A stretch of DNA of 64,000 nucleotides from CADEDH01 sp047974625 (GCA_047974625.1 JBKECK010000077.1:1-64000), one strand, 5' to 3'. Counted from the first letter of the stretch, positions 1 through 8,252 are shown. Numbers and translations are program-made. Notes: a model not told the origin generated them from the sequence alone.

Positions 1-311
1 CCGACGGCTCCGAACTCGCCCTCAACTTCGGCCGATTCCAAGACCCCGAAATGGACGCCCAATTCGAGATCATCCGCCAAAACCCAGACCCCGCCGCCCG
101 CAAAGCAGCCGCCGAAGAAGTCAACCGACTCTTCGCCAAAAACGTCTGGAACTTCTGGTACGTCTGGACCCTCTGGGGCGTCATCGCCAACCCCAACGTC
201 CAACACATCACCAGCATCCCCATCCCCGACGCCGGCGACTCGATGCCGATCATCGGCGGCAAACACCGCGTCGCCCAGATCTGGTGCCTCAACGGCAACT
301 GCCAAGGCTGA
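1..311 (+). CDS. Solute-binding protein of an ABC transporter, family 5 (3' end only)
   Basis: Only the C-terminal ~102 residues are in the window; the reading frame is open from the left edge to the TGA at 309-311. The protein sequence is the same as the C-terminus of the complete solute-binding lipoprotein at 560-2431 except for one Met/Val difference, so it belongs to the same extracytoplasmic peptide/solute-binding family (SBP_bac_5 type). Family members bind a peptide, opine, sugar or metal complex outside the membrane and deliver it to a DppB/DppC-type permease. Codon use here is rich in AAA, CAA, GAA and CGA, unlike most other genes in the window. No permease or ATPase genes follow, so the substrate cannot be inferred. 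The downstream hairpin at 338-378 probably ends this transcript. Confidence 0.85.
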   Translation, partial: DGSELALNFGRFQDPEMDAQFEIIRQNPDPAARKAAAEEVNRLFAKNVWNFWYVWTLWGVIANPNVQHITSIPIPDAGDSMPIIGGKHRVAQIWCLNGNCQG

Positions 312-317
312 CCACAA
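1..317 (+). repeat. Direct repeat copy 1 (3' end of solute-binding gene)
   Basis: Matches 2121-2437 at a constant offset of 2120 bp. I count four mismatches, all inside positions 242-248, with perfect identity elsewhere up to and including the first bases after the stop codon. Coding identity that extends across the stop codon and then breaks sharply suggests a recent duplication or gene-conversion tract. Confidence 0.95.
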
Positions 318-337
318 ACCCCCACCCCCCAGACGAG

Positions 338-378
338 CCCGGGGGGCCGGACGGCCGCGAGCCGTTCGGCCCCCCGGG
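338..378 (+). terminator. Strong hairpin, probable transcription terminator
   Basis: Arms 338-355 and 361-378 are 18 bp each and pair with a single mismatch around the 5-nt loop CGCGA. The hairpin starts 26 bp after the stop codon of the partial solute-binding gene and is followed by a short T-containing stretch (TCGTTT). It separates the two tandem solute-binding genes, so each is probably transcribed separately. Confidence 0.7.
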
Positions 379-505
379 TCGTTTGCGGGTCCCCCGAACA
401 CCTGGCGTTCGGGCGACAGATTGTTGACGTTCGACGACGAGGAGGTGTCGATCCCCCGACCGGCCCCGTGGAGCTTGTGGACAGCCGGCGAGCCGAGCAC
501 TATGA

Positions 506-521
506 CGTGACCAGCGTCACG
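506..521 (+). promoter_or_regulatory. Palindrome resembling a CRP/GlxR-type operator
   Basis: CGTGAC-CAGC-GTCACG is a perfect 6-bp inverted repeat 38 bp before the start codon of the solute-binding lipoprotein gene. Its core GTGA-N6-TCAC fits the CRP/GlxR consensus TGTGA-N6-TCACA at 8 of 10 positions. A TATGAC box at 501-506 overlaps it. Binding by a cAMP-responsive regulator is inference only. Confidence 0.3.
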
Positions 522-559
522 ATCACGGTCGGGCGCTGCAGATCACCCAGGGGGAACAC

Positions 560-2431
560 ATGGTGAGATCAACGACAACCCGGCTCATCGCGCTGTTGGG
601 CGCGTTGGCGATGGTGGCGGCGGCCTGTGGCGCCGCCGACACCAACGCCGACGACACGACGTCGGACGGCAGCACCGACAGTTCGGTGGCCGCCGATCGG
701 TCACAGGGCGAGGCGACGGGTGCCGACACCCGGGACGCGGGCGAGCCCGTACGCGGGGGCACGCTCGTGTACGGGGTGGAGGCCGACTCAGCCAACCCGT
801 GGGTCCCGTACGCGACGTCATGTGCCATCAGCTGCCGGATGATCCTCGGTGCCATCTCAGATTCGTTGTTCATCACCCAGGACGACGGCGAGATCATGCC
901 CTATCTGGCCGAGTCGGCGGAACCGAACGACGACAACACCGTCTGGACCGTGACCATCCGGGACGGGATCACGTTCCACGACGGCACCCCCCTGGACGGG
1001 GAGGCCGTGGCCTACAACATCCGGACCTGCTGGAAGAGTCCGCTGACCGGACCGTCGTTCCTCGGTCTCGAAGACGTGACCTTCGAGGGCCAGACCGTGA
1101 CCATGACCTACGCCAATCCGGAAGCCGTGGGGCCCAAGCTGCTCCGTGAGGAGGTCTGTGGGTTCATGTTCTCCAAGGCCTGGTTGGAGACCCTGCCCAA
1201 CAACCCGTTGCTGACCGACGAGGAGAAGGCGGCCGCCACCGGCGACCCGGCCCGACCGGTGGGTCTGGGGGCGTTCAAGTTTGTCTCCTACACCCCAGGT
1301 AACGGCAACAGCTTCGTGACCGAGCGCAACGAGGACTACTGGCGGGGCGACGGCCCGAACTCGGTGACCGGTGAGGGCTACCCCTTCCTGGACGGGATCG
1401 AGTTCGTGGTGGCCGTGGACATCCAGGGCCGCTCCAACGGCCTCCAGTCCGGCCAGTTCGACATCATCCACACGGCCAACGGTGACGAGATCGCCAAGTT
1501 CGAGGCCGACCCCAACTTCTTCACCCTGCAGGCCAACGACTTCGGGGAGACCAGCTACATCCTGTTGAACGACGCCGTGGGCGAGAACCCCGCCCTGGCC
1601 GCCATCCGCGGGGTGCCGACGCTGGAGATGGACCCAGGTGGGGCCAACGCCACCAGCCCCCTGATCCACCTGAGCTGCCGTAAGGCCTTGGCCCACGCCA
1701 TCGACCGGGACCGGTTCGCCCAGGAGCGGTACGCCGGGATCGTCAAACCGGCCAACGGCCCCTTCCCGGAGGGTTCGCTGGGCTACCTCGAGGACACCGG
1801 TTACCCGGCCTTCGACATCGACGCCGCCAAGGCCGAGTGGGAGACCTGCAAGCAGGAGGTGGGCACCACCCCGGTGAGCCTCACCTTCAACACCACCAAC
1901 GACCCGTTCAACGTGGAGTCGAACGAGCTGACCGCCTCCATGTGGCGGGACGCCTTCGGTGAGGAGCTGCAGGTGAGCATCTCCCCGGTGGAGCAGGGGC
2001 AGTACATCGGATTGGCCTTGGCCGGCAGCTTCCAGGCCCAGGCCTGGCGGAACCACGGCGGGGTCGACCCCACCGAACAGTGGTACTGGTGGAACTCCGC
2101 CACCGCCAGCCCCATCGCCCCCGACGGCTCCGAACTCGCCCTCAACTTCGGCCGATTCCAAGACCCCGAAATGGACGCCCAATTCGAGATCATCCGCCAA
2201 AACCCAGACCCCGCCGCCCGCAAAGCAGCCGCCGAAGAAGTCAACCGACTCTTCGCCAAAAACGTCTGGAACTTCTGGTACGTCTGGACCCTCTGGGGCG
2301 TCATCGCCAACCCCAACGTCCAACACATCACCAGCATCCCCATCCCCGACGCCGGCGACTCAGTACCCATCATCGGCGGCAAACACCGCGTCGCCCAGAT
2401 CTGGTGCCTCAACGGCAACTGCCAAGGCTGA
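560..2431 (+). CDS. Solute-binding lipoprotein of an ABC transporter, family 5
   Basis: A 623-residue secreted lipoprotein. The N-terminus has Arg residues, a hydrophobic stretch and a lipobox ending in Cys23 (VAAAC), followed by a Ser/Thr/Asp-rich linker. The body has family-5 solute-binding features: the early GGTLVYG strand, the 'ITFHDGTPLDGEAVAYN' segment and a C-terminal 'IGGKHRVAQIW' block. Such proteins capture peptides, opines or related solutes at the cell surface for a DppBC/OppBC-type permease. The ATG at 560 follows a GGGGGA ribosome binding site by about 5 nt. The last ~310 bp duplicate the end of the preceding gene and show a clear change of codon use (AAA, CAA, GAA in place of AAG, CAG, GAG), so the gene looks chimeric. 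No transporter membrane genes are adjacent. Substrate unknown. Confidence 0.9.
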   Translation: MVRSTTTRLIALLGALAMVAAACGAADTNADDTTSDGSTDSSVAADRSQGEATGADTRDAGEPVRGGTLVYGVEADSANPWVPYATSCAISCRMILGAISDSLFITQDDGEIMPYLAESAEPNDDNTVWTVTIRDGITFHDGTPLDGEAVAYNIRTCWKSPLTGPSFLGLEDVTFEGQTVTMTYANPEAVGPKLLREEVCGFMFSKAWLETLPNNPLLTDEEKAAATGDPARPVGLGAFKFVSYTPGNGNSFVTERNEDYWRGDGPNSVTGEGYPFLDGIEFVVAVDIQGRSNGLQSGQFDIIHTANGDEIAKFEADPNFFTLQANDFGETSYILLNDAVGENPALAAIRGVPTLEMDPGGANATSPLIHLSCRKALAHAIDRDRFAQERYAGIVKPANGPFPEGSLGYLEDTGYPAFDIDAAKAEWETCKQEVGTTPVSLTFNTTNDPFNVESNELTASMWRDAFGEELQVSISPVEQGQYIGLALAGSFQAQAWRNHGGVDPTEQWYWWNSATASPIAPDGSELALNFGRFQDPEMDAQFEIIRQNPDPAARKAAAEEVNRLFAKNVWNFWYVWTLWGVIANPNVQHITSIPIPDAGDSVPIIGGKHRVAQIWCLNGNCQG

Positions 2432-2437
2432 CCACAA
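2121..2437 (+). repeat. Direct repeat copy 2 (3' end of solute-binding gene)
   Basis: Second copy of the repeat at 1-317. It begins inside the coding region of the 560-2431 gene, close to where codon use shifts, and ends six bases after the stop codon. Confidence 0.95.
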
Positions 2438-2446
2438 CCCGGCGGG

Positions 2447-2486
2447 CGCCGGCAACCCGGCCGAGGGATGGGCTGCGTTGCCGGCG
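2447..2486 (+). terminator. Inverted repeat after solute-binding gene, possible weak terminator
   Basis: CGCCGGCAAC at 2447-2456 pairs perfectly with GTTGCCGGCG at 2477-2486 across a 20-nt loop. It begins 15 bp after the stop codon. There is no T tract, and the next gene starts only 25 bp later, so partial read-through is possible. Confidence 0.35.
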
Positions 2487-2510
2487 TCGCCGAAGCGAAC
2501 GGAGATCGTC

Positions 2511-2963
2511 ATGGATGAGCAGGGTGGGAGAACGCCCGAAGAGGTGATGCGGATCTACCTCACCGAGGTGGCCGCCAACGGCCGGATCGACCTGATCGAC
2601 GAGCTGGCCCAGCCGGACATGGTCGACGAGGCCAACCAGGCCTTCGGCGGTCCGCCCGGTCGCGCCGGCCTGGTGGCTCACGTGGTGGGGTTCCGCCGCA
2701 ACGTCGGTGACCTCCGGATCACGGTGGAGCGGATCGTGGCCGGTCGGGACCAGGTGATGGCCCAGTGGTCGTTCACGGGGACCCACGTGGGCCCCTGGCT
2801 GAACCAGGCGTCCACCGGGGAACCGATCTCAGGCACCGTGTTCAGCTTCTTCGACCTGGAGGACGGCAGGATCAGCCGCTACCGGGTCTGGCTCCACGCC
2901 GAGCTCGCCCGTCCCGTCGTGTTCGACTCGGCCCGCCCGGAGAGCCTCCCCGCAACCACCTGA
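2511..2963 (+). CDS. SnoaL-like / ester cyclase family protein
   Basis: A 150-residue soluble protein with the pattern of the NTF2-like SnoaL family: an N-terminal helix 'EEVMRIYLTEVAANGRIDLIDEL', a middle part with 'VVGFRRNVGDLRITVERIVAGRDQVMAQWSFTG', and 'GEPISGTVFSFFDLEDGRISRYRVW' near the end. The fold is a small cone-shaped pocket used by cyclases, isomerases and non-enzymatic binding proteins, so the reaction cannot be named. The ATG at 2511 is preceded by GGAG at 2501-2504. An in-frame TTG at 2478 lies inside an inverted repeat and is a poor alternative. It stands alone between the solute-binding gene and an EamA exporter. Confidence 0.75.
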   Translation: MDEQGGRTPEEVMRIYLTEVAANGRIDLIDELAQPDMVDEANQAFGGPPGRAGLVAHVVGFRRNVGDLRITVERIVAGRDQVMAQWSFTGTHVGPWLNQASTGEPISGTVFSFFDLEDGRISRYRVWLHAELARPVVFDSARPESLPATT

Positions 2964-3044
2964 CCCCGGGAGCGGCCGTCCGGACCCGCCGGCCGGGGGC
3001 CGCCGCGCCCGCCGGCTCCATTCCGGGCCGGGCGCGGCGGACCG

Positions 3045-3050
3045 TACCCT
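3045..3050 (+). promoter_or_regulatory. -10 box of a probable leaderless promoter (TACCCT)
   Basis: TACCCT lies 9 nt before the ATG at 3060, and no Shine-Dalgarno sequence is present. This places the expected transcription start at or next to the start codon. Confidence 0.5.
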
Positions 3051-3059
3051 GTGCGTCCC

Positions 3060-3881
3060 ATGTCTGCCCTCCTCGCCCTGGCCTCCGCGGCCGTCTTCGG
3101 TGCCGCCGACTTCGCCGGCGGCTACGCGACCCGGCGGCTACCTGTCCTCACCGTCACCCTGCTCACCAACATCGTCGGAGCCCTGGTGGCCGGCGTCCTG
3201 GTGCTCACCCTGGGTGGAACCTGGAGCCCGGGAGCCGTCGTCTGGGGCGCCCTCGGCGGCGCCTGCGGTCTCCTCGGCCTGCTCCTCCTCTACGAGGGTC
3301 TGGCCACCGGACCCAACCGGCTCGTCAGCCCCCTGAGCGGTGTGATCTCGGCCGCCATCCCCGTGGTGATCGGCGTGGCCAGCGGAGACCGGCCGGGTGG
3401 GCTCGCCATCGCCGGCCTGCTCCTCACCCCGCCCGCCATCTGGCTGGTGGCCGGCGGCGACCACAGGGCGGCGGCGGGTGAACACCGGTCGATTGTCATC
3501 GCCGCCGGGGCCGGGGTTGGGTTCGGCCTGTTCTTCGCCTGCATCGCCCAGACCCCCGACGACGGCGGCGCCGTCCCCCTCCTCGCGGCCCGGATCACCT
3601 CGACCACCCTGCTCCTGTTGGCCGCGGCCCGGCAGCGGCCCGGGGCGCCGGAGGGCACCGGCTGGGCCCTGCCGATCCTGGCCGGCCTGCTCGACATGAC
3701 CGCCAACGGCCTGTTCCTGTGGTCCTCACGGGGCGGCGACCTGTCGGTGGTGGCCGCCCTCGTCGCCCTGTACCCCGTCACCACGATCCTGCTGGCGGTG
3801 CTGATCCTCCACGAGCGGCTTACCCGGTCCCAGACCGTCGGTCTCGCCATTGCCGTGACTGCCGCCGCCCTGCTGAGCTGA
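3060..3881 (+). CDS. EamA/DMT-superfamily transporter
   Basis: A 273-residue, almost entirely hydrophobic protein with about ten predicted membrane segments in two similar halves, the usual architecture of the drug/metabolite transporter (EamA) superfamily. The early 'AAVFGAADFAGGYATRR' and the second-half 'LLDMTANGLFLWSSRGGDLSVVAALVALYPVTTILLAVLILHERLTRSQTVGLAIA' resemble the conserved EamA repeat, including the terminal E-R-L...Q..G. Members export amino acids, nucleobases or other metabolites; the substrate is unknown. An in-frame GTG at 3051 is possible, but the ATG at 3060 fits the TACCCT-N9-ATG leaderless pattern. Neighbours on both sides look unrelated. Confidence 0.8.
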   Translation: MSALLALASAAVFGAADFAGGYATRRLPVLTVTLLTNIVGALVAGVLVLTLGGTWSPGAVVWGALGGACGLLGLLLLYEGLATGPNRLVSPLSGVISAAIPVVIGVASGDRPGGLAIAGLLLTPPAIWLVAGGDHRAAAGEHRSIVIAAGAGVGFGLFFACIAQTPDDGGAVPLLAARITSTTLLLLAAARQRPGAPEGTGWALPILAGLLDMTANGLFLWSSRGGDLSVVAALVALYPVTTILLAVLILHERLTRSQTVGLAIAVTAAALLS

Positions 3882-3914
3882 TCGTCCGGCCCGCGCGATG
3901 GGGCCCGACAGGAG

Positions 3915-3944
3915 TTGCCCCGGGGCCGGCGCGTCCTCTAGACG
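3915..3944 (+). promoter_or_regulatory. Promoter TTGCCC-N18-TAGACG, probably leaderless
   Basis: TTGCCC at 3915-3920 and TAGACG at 3939-3944 are separated by 18 bp. The expected start of transcription, about 7 nt downstream, coincides with the ATG at 3952, which has no ribosome binding site. Confidence 0.45.
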
Positions 3945-3951
3945 CGACCAC

Positions 3952-4866
3952 ATGGACGCTCGTCTCCGGTTCCGCCACGCCCTCGCCGGGCCCCGACCCG
4001 TAGTCGCCCCCCTGTGCCTCGATCCGCTCGACGCCTGCCTGATCGAGGAGGCCGGTTTCGAAGCCGGGTACCTGAGCGGCGGCGCCCTCGGGTTCCGCTA
4101 CGCCGTCGGCGAGGCGCTGCTCACCATGACCGAGATCGCCGCCGCGGCCCGCCGGATCACCGCCCGATCGGACCTGGCCCTGATCGTGGACGGCGGTGTC
4201 GGCTTCGGTGATGCCGTCCACACCGCCCGGGCCACCGCCGAGTTCGAAGCCACCGGAGCGGTGGCCGTCGAACTTGAGGATCAGGTCGCTCCCAAACGGC
4301 TCCACCACCATGTCGGCGTGGAGCACCTGGTGGACACCGAGGAGATGGTAGGCAAGCTGCAGGCGGCGGCCGGGGCGAGGACCGACAGCGATTTCCTCAT
4401 CATCGCCCGCACCGGGGCCTTCCGCCACGAGGGCTACGAGGCCGGCATCGAGCGCCTCGCCGCCTACCGCGACGCCGGAGCCGACGTGCTCATGGCCCTC
4501 GTCGGCGGGGAGGACGCCGGCCGTCTCGGCGCGGCGGCCCCGTCCCGTCTCGGTGGTGCCCCGCTCGCCATCATCACCTCCCTCGACACCCGCCCCCTCG
4601 CCGAGTGGGGGCGGCTCGGTTGGAGCCTGATCATCGACGCCTTCACCACCCAGGCCCTGGCCGTCGCCGCCACCCGGGCCGCCTACCGCTCGTACCGGAC
4701 CACCGGGGTCACCGGAACGGAGATCAACGGGATGGGCCTCCACCGCGAGCTCGTCGAGCTCACCGGGCTCGACCCCCTCCTCGACATCGAGCGGGTCACC
4801 ACCGAACGGGTCGAGCCGACGACGGACACCACGGCCCCGACCGATCGGCCCACGGGATCGGCGTAG
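3952..4866 (+). CDS. Isocitrate lyase / PEP mutase superfamily protein
   Basis: A 304-residue (beta/alpha)8 barrel protein of the ICL/PEP-mutase superfamily, which includes 2-methylisocitrate lyase, oxaloacetate decarboxylase and carboxyvinyl-carboxyphosphonate mutase. Recognisable elements are the N-terminal 'LIEEAGFEAGYLSGGAL', the metal-site loop 'LIVDGGVGFGD', 'AVELEDQVAPKR' and 'IIARTGAF'. Several key positions differ from active members. The usual DxDxGYG is here D-G-G-V-G-F-G, so the second Asp is Gly. The catalytic KRCGH loop is replaced by K-R-L-H-H, with no Cys. It may therefore use a different substrate or be a decarboxylase-like divergent member. The ATG at 3952 was chosen over an upstream GTG because of the promoter spacing. 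Confidence 0.7.
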   Translation: MDARLRFRHALAGPRPVVAPLCLDPLDACLIEEAGFEAGYLSGGALGFRYAVGEALLTMTEIAAAARRITARSDLALIVDGGVGFGDAVHTARATAEFEATGAVAVELEDQVAPKRLHHHVGVEHLVDTEEMVGKLQAAAGARTDSDFLIIARTGAFRHEGYEAGIERLAAYRDAGADVLMALVGGEDAGRLGAAAPSRLGGAPLAIITSLDTRPLAEWGRLGWSLIIDAFTTQALAVAATRAAYRSYRTTGVTGTEINGMGLHRELVELTGLDPLLDIERVTTERVEPTTDTTAPTDRPTGSA

Positions 4867-4939
4867 TCGGGTCCGCGGGCCCGCGGGAAATGCGGCCGGC
4901 CGCGGAACCAGGGAGCCCGGCGGTTTCGTCGGAGCGGGC

Positions 4940-6496
4940 ATGAAACGACCAATCGTGATCCCGCTACTGGTCTCCCTGGTGGTGCTGGGTGCGTGCAGCT
5001 CCGGCGAGCTGAGCACCGACACTGCCGTGGCCATAGACCCTTCCGGCGAGTCCTCGATGATCCAGCCGGCCCCTCAGGAGGGGTCCGGCCCGATCGATCT
5101 GGCCCCGACCGAGCCGAACGAAATCGGGGTGACCGAGGCCAACACCTTCGAGGACGCCGGGGACACAGGATTCGTCTCCACCGCCACCGACCCCCAGTCC
5201 ACTTTCGGGATGGACGTCGACACCGGCTCCTACACCGTCGCCCGCCGGCTGATCTCCGAGGGATACGTGCCTCCGCCCGAGGCGATCCGGGTGGAGGAGT
5301 GGATCAACGCGTTCGGCTACGACGATCCGGCTCCCACCGACGACGACTTCGCCATCACCACCGCGGTGGGTTCGGCCCCGTTCAGTGACGACGGCACCCT
5401 GCTGGCCCGGATCGGGCTCCAGACCCGCACGATTCCCGACGAGGACCGGCCCCCGGCCGCCCTCACCTGGGTGGTTGACACGTCGGGGTCGATGTCCATC
5501 GAGAATCGGCTCGACCTGGTCAAGGAATCACTCGGTCTCCTGGTGACGTCGCTCGATGACGACGACACCATCGCCATCGTTACCTACGACGACGAGTCCC
5601 GCCCCCTGTTGGCGCCGACCCCGGTGTCGGACGCCGACGAGATCTACGAGGCCATCGACGAGCTCGAGATCGGGGGCGGCACCAACATGGAGGCCGGACT
5701 GCTACTCGGGTACGAGCAGGCCCGCGAGGCCTATCGGGACGGCGCCGTGAACGCGGTGATCCTGGCCTCCGACGGGGTGGCCAACATCGGCCTCGACGAG
5801 GGCGAGCCACTAGCCGATCGGATCCGTGAGGAAGGGAACGACGGCCTCCACCTGGTGACGGTCGGTTTCGGGATGGGCAACTACAACGACGCCCTGATGG
5901 AGCAACTGGCCGACACCGGCGATGGGATGTACGCCTACGTCGACACCATCGACGAGGCCGAGCGGCTGTTCGTCGAGGATCTCACCCCCACCCTCACCCC
6001 CGTGGCCGGTGACGCCAAGGTCCAGGTGTCCTTCGACGCCGACGTCGTCGAGTCCTACCGCCTGATCGGCTACGAGAACCGGGCCCTGGCCGACGAGGAC
6101 TTCACCGACGACACCGTCGACGCCGGTGAGCTCGGGGCCGGCCACGCCGTAACCGCTCTGTACGAGATCCGCCTCCACGACGGCGCCGCCGCCGGGCCCG
6201 ACCCCGCCCTGGGCGATGTGTCGATCCGGTGGGAGTCGGTGGCCGACGGTGAGGTCCATCAGCTGGACCAGACCCTGTCGACCGCGGGGGCCGCCGAGGC
6301 CGACCCGGCCTGGCAGCTGGCGTCCACCGTGGCCCTCACCGGCGAGGTGCTCCGGGGCAACTCTGCCGTCTCCGAGCGCCGGATTACCCTGGACATGGTG
6401 CGTGAGCGGGCCGAGGATCTGCCCGGCGACCAGGGCGAGGAGCTTCGTGGACTGATCGACGACGCCCTCGCGGCCGAGCCGTACCAAGCGGGCTAG
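4940..6496 (+). CDS. VWA-domain lipoprotein (YfbK-like)
   Basis: A 518-residue surface lipoprotein. The signal peptide ends in the lipobox LGAC with Cys19. A disordered acidic/Pro linker follows, then a VWFA N-terminal domain ('STFGMDVDTGSYTVARRLISEG', ~87-108) typical of YfbK-type proteins. Next comes a von Willebrand A domain with the MIDAS sequence D180-T-S-G-S, a later 'GGGTNM' Thr and an 'ASDGVAN' Asp, and last a C-terminal DUF3520-like domain. The MIDAS residues are complete, so it should bind a divalent metal and an acidic protein partner. The role is unknown; family members are often called Ca-activated-chloride-channel-like, which is not demonstrated. GGAG lies 6 nt before the ATG at 4940. 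Confidence 0.85.
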   Translation: MKRPIVIPLLVSLVVLGACSSGELSTDTAVAIDPSGESSMIQPAPQEGSGPIDLAPTEPNEIGVTEANTFEDAGDTGFVSTATDPQSTFGMDVDTGSYTVARRLISEGYVPPPEAIRVEEWINAFGYDDPAPTDDDFAITTAVGSAPFSDDGTLLARIGLQTRTIPDEDRPPAALTWVVDTSGSMSIENRLDLVKESLGLLVTSLDDDDTIAIVTYDDESRPLLAPTPVSDADEIYEAIDELEIGGGTNMEAGLLLGYEQAREAYRDGAVNAVILASDGVANIGLDEGEPLADRIREEGNDGLHLVTVGFGMGNYNDALMEQLADTGDGMYAYVDTIDEAERLFVEDLTPTLTPVAGDAKVQVSFDADVVESYRLIGYENRALADEDFTDDTVDAGELGAGHAVTALYEIRLHDGAAAGPDPALGDVSIRWESVADGEVHQLDQTLSTAGAAEADPAWQLASTVALTGEVLRGNSAVSERRITLDMVRERAEDLPGDQGEELRGLIDDALAAEPYQAG

Positions 6497-6525
6497 TTCG
6501 CCGACGGGTGCGAGCCCGCTCCGGT

Positions 6526-6541
6526 TGTGACTGAGAGCACA
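6526..6541 (+). promoter_or_regulatory. CRP/GlxR-like site upstream of the DsbA gene
   Basis: TGTGA-CTGAGA-GCACA fits TGTGA-N6-TCACA at 9 of 10 positions. It lies in the 101-bp gap before the DsbA-like gene, upstream of a TACGTT -10-like box at about 6576-6581. Regulation by a CRP-family protein is inference. Confidence 0.3.
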
Positions 6542-6597
6542 GCGGCCATGCCCGACCGGTGGTCGCCGGTCGCGGTACGTTCGGAGGTCCCGGTTCT

Positions 6598-7422
6598 ATG
6601 AACGTGCCCCGTCTCCTCGCTCCTGCCGTCGTGTTCGCCGCGGCGGCCGCCCTCGTGGCCGTCACCTTCCTGACCGGTGACGACGCGGCCCTGGTCGATA
6701 CCGCCAACGTCGTCACCACCTCCACCACCGCCGCCCCGGGCTCGGCTGAGGCCGCCGGGCCTCCCACCCCCACCACCGAGCCCCTTCCCGACGGTCCGAG
6801 CCGGGCCCGGATGGCCCCGCTCCAGGTCGCCGACGACACCATGGCCATCGGGGATCCGAACGCCCCGCTGATCATGGTCACGTTCGAGTCGTTCGGCTGT
6901 GGCTGGTGTGGTCACTTCCACCAGCTGACCATGCCCGAGGTGATCGAGAACTGGGTCGACACCGGGCGGTTGCGGGTCGAGTCACGCATGATGCCCTACG
7001 AGGAACGGGCCACCCCGGGTGCCCTGGCCGGGGTGGCCGCCGGGATGCAGGGAAAGTACTGGGAACTGGCGGACATCATGTACCCCTACATCACCGCCGG
7101 TGGTGAGCCCCTGTTCGACCGGGATCCGACCGCTGCCGAGATGGACGCCTACCACGAGCGTCAGAGCGAGACGGCCATGCTGGCCGAGGTGGAGGCGGCT
7201 GCCCCCACCATCGATCTCGACTACGACCGGTTCGTGGCCGACTTCCACTCCCCCACCGCCCTGGCCTCGATGCAGGCGGACACCCAGCTCGGCTACGCCC
7301 TCGGCTTCACCGGCACCCCGGCGATCGTGGTGAACGGCGTACCCCTCGGTGGTTTCGCCAGCTACGAGCGGTTCGACGATTTCCTGGTCAGCGTGCTCGA
7401 CGCCACCGTCGACAAGCCGTGA
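6598..7422 (+). CDS. DsbA-family thiol-disulfide oxidoreductase, membrane-anchored
   Basis: A 274-residue protein with an N-terminal hydrophobic signal anchor (~4-26), a Thr/Pro/Ala-rich extracytoplasmic linker and a thioredoxin-fold DsbA domain. The redox motif is C101-G-W-C104 within 'FESFGCGWCGHF'. The cis-Pro loop 'GFTGTPAIVVNGVPLGG' is near the end, with the helical insertion between them. It should oxidise, reduce or isomerise disulfides in exported proteins. Translation overlaps the next gene, a CcdA-type electron carrier, by 4 bp (GTGA), so the two probably act together. The ATG at 6598 has a GGAGG about 10 nt upstream; an upstream in-frame GTG at 6559 is less likely. Confidence 0.85.
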   Translation: MNVPRLLAPAVVFAAAAALVAVTFLTGDDAALVDTANVVTTSTTAAPGSAEAAGPPTPTTEPLPDGPSRARMAPLQVADDTMAIGDPNAPLIMVTFESFGCGWCGHFHQLTMPEVIENWVDTGRLRVESRMMPYEERATPGALAGVAAGMQGKYWELADIMYPYITAGGEPLFDRDPTAAEMDAYHERQSETAMLAEVEAAAPTIDLDYDRFVADFHSPTALASMQADTQLGYALGFTGTPAIVVNGVPLGGFASYERFDDFLVSVLDATVDKP

Positions 7423-8252
7423 CTCTCTCCGGCGACGTCGGCTACGTCGTCGCCCTGGTCGGCGGGGTCCTCGCCCTGCTGAGTCCCTGCGGGGCCCTGC
7501 TCCTGCCCGCCTTCTTCGCCTACGCCTTCGACCGGCCCGCCCAGCTGCTGTCCCGGACCGGCGTGTTCTACCTCGGCCTCATCACCACCCTCGTCCCGCT
7601 CGGGGTGTCGGCCTCGGCGGCCACGATCTTCGTGCGCACCCACCAGCAGACCGTGATCGCGATCGCCGGGGTGGCCATCATCGTGCTCGGCTTCATCACC
7701 GCGTTCGGCGGGGGTTTCGTGCTCTACCGCCGATCGAACGCGTCGGCCGAGGTGGGCACCAACCCGGCCGCCGTCTACGCCCTGGGTCTCGCCTACGGGC
7801 TCACCGGCTTCTGCACCGGTCCCATCCTGGGCTCCATCCTCGTGCTGGCCGCCGCCGGCGGGCAGCCGGTACGCGGTGGTCTCCTACTCGCCGTCTACGC
7901 CCTGGGCATGGTCATCCCGTTGATCCTGCTGGCTCTGGTGTGGGGACGCCTCGGCCAGTCCGTGACCCGCTGGCTCCGGGGCCGGCCGGTCACGGTGGGC
8001 CGGCTCACCCTCCACTCGACGTCTCTACTGTCGGGCCTGGTCCTCGTGGCCGTCGGCGTGTTCATGCTGGTGAACGGGGGCAACCTGGTCGAGTCGAACA
8101 GCCTCGCCCTGGCCGGGGCCCGGGCCGAGGAGTGGGGCGCCGACGTCGGCGGCTACGTGTCCGACGAGCTCCTGGCCGTGGCCGCCCTCGCGGCTGCCGG
8201 CGTGTGGCTGGTCGTCCGGTGGCGCCACGACCCCGCGGAGCCCGGCGACTGA
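7419..8252 (+). CDS. CcdA/DsbD-type transmembrane thiol electron transporter
   Basis: A 277-residue membrane protein with six or more hydrophobic helices. The two motifs that define CcdA/DsbD-beta proteins are present: 'LSPCGALLLP' with Cys24 in the first helix and 'GLTGFCTGPILGS' with Cys132 in a later helix. Such proteins carry reducing equivalents from cytoplasmic thioredoxin across the membrane to an extracytoplasmic thioredoxin-like partner, supporting disulfide reduction or cytochrome c maturation. The partner here is very likely the DsbA-like protein, because the two genes overlap by 4 bp and are in the same order. The start is the GTG at 7419. No cytochrome c biogenesis genes lie nearby. 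Confidence 0.85.
   Translation: MTLSGDVGYVVALVGGVLALLSPCGALLLPAFFAYAFDRPAQLLSRTGVFYLGLITTLVPLGVSASAATIFVRTHQQTVIAIAGVAIIVLGFITAFGGGFVLYRRSNASAEVGTNPAAVYALGLAYGLTGFCTGPILGSILVLAAAGGQPVRGGLLLAVYALGMVIPLILLALVWGRLGQSVTRWLRGRPVTVGRLTLHSTSLLSGLVLVAVGVFMLVNGGNLVESNSLALAGARAEEWGADVGGYVSDELLAVAALAAAGVWLVVRWRHDPAEPGD

Noticed and set aside
857..2326. 489-codon frame antisense to the solute-binding gene
   Set aside because: Long antisense frames are expected at this GC content; the sense gene has a lipobox, family motifs and a ribosome binding site.
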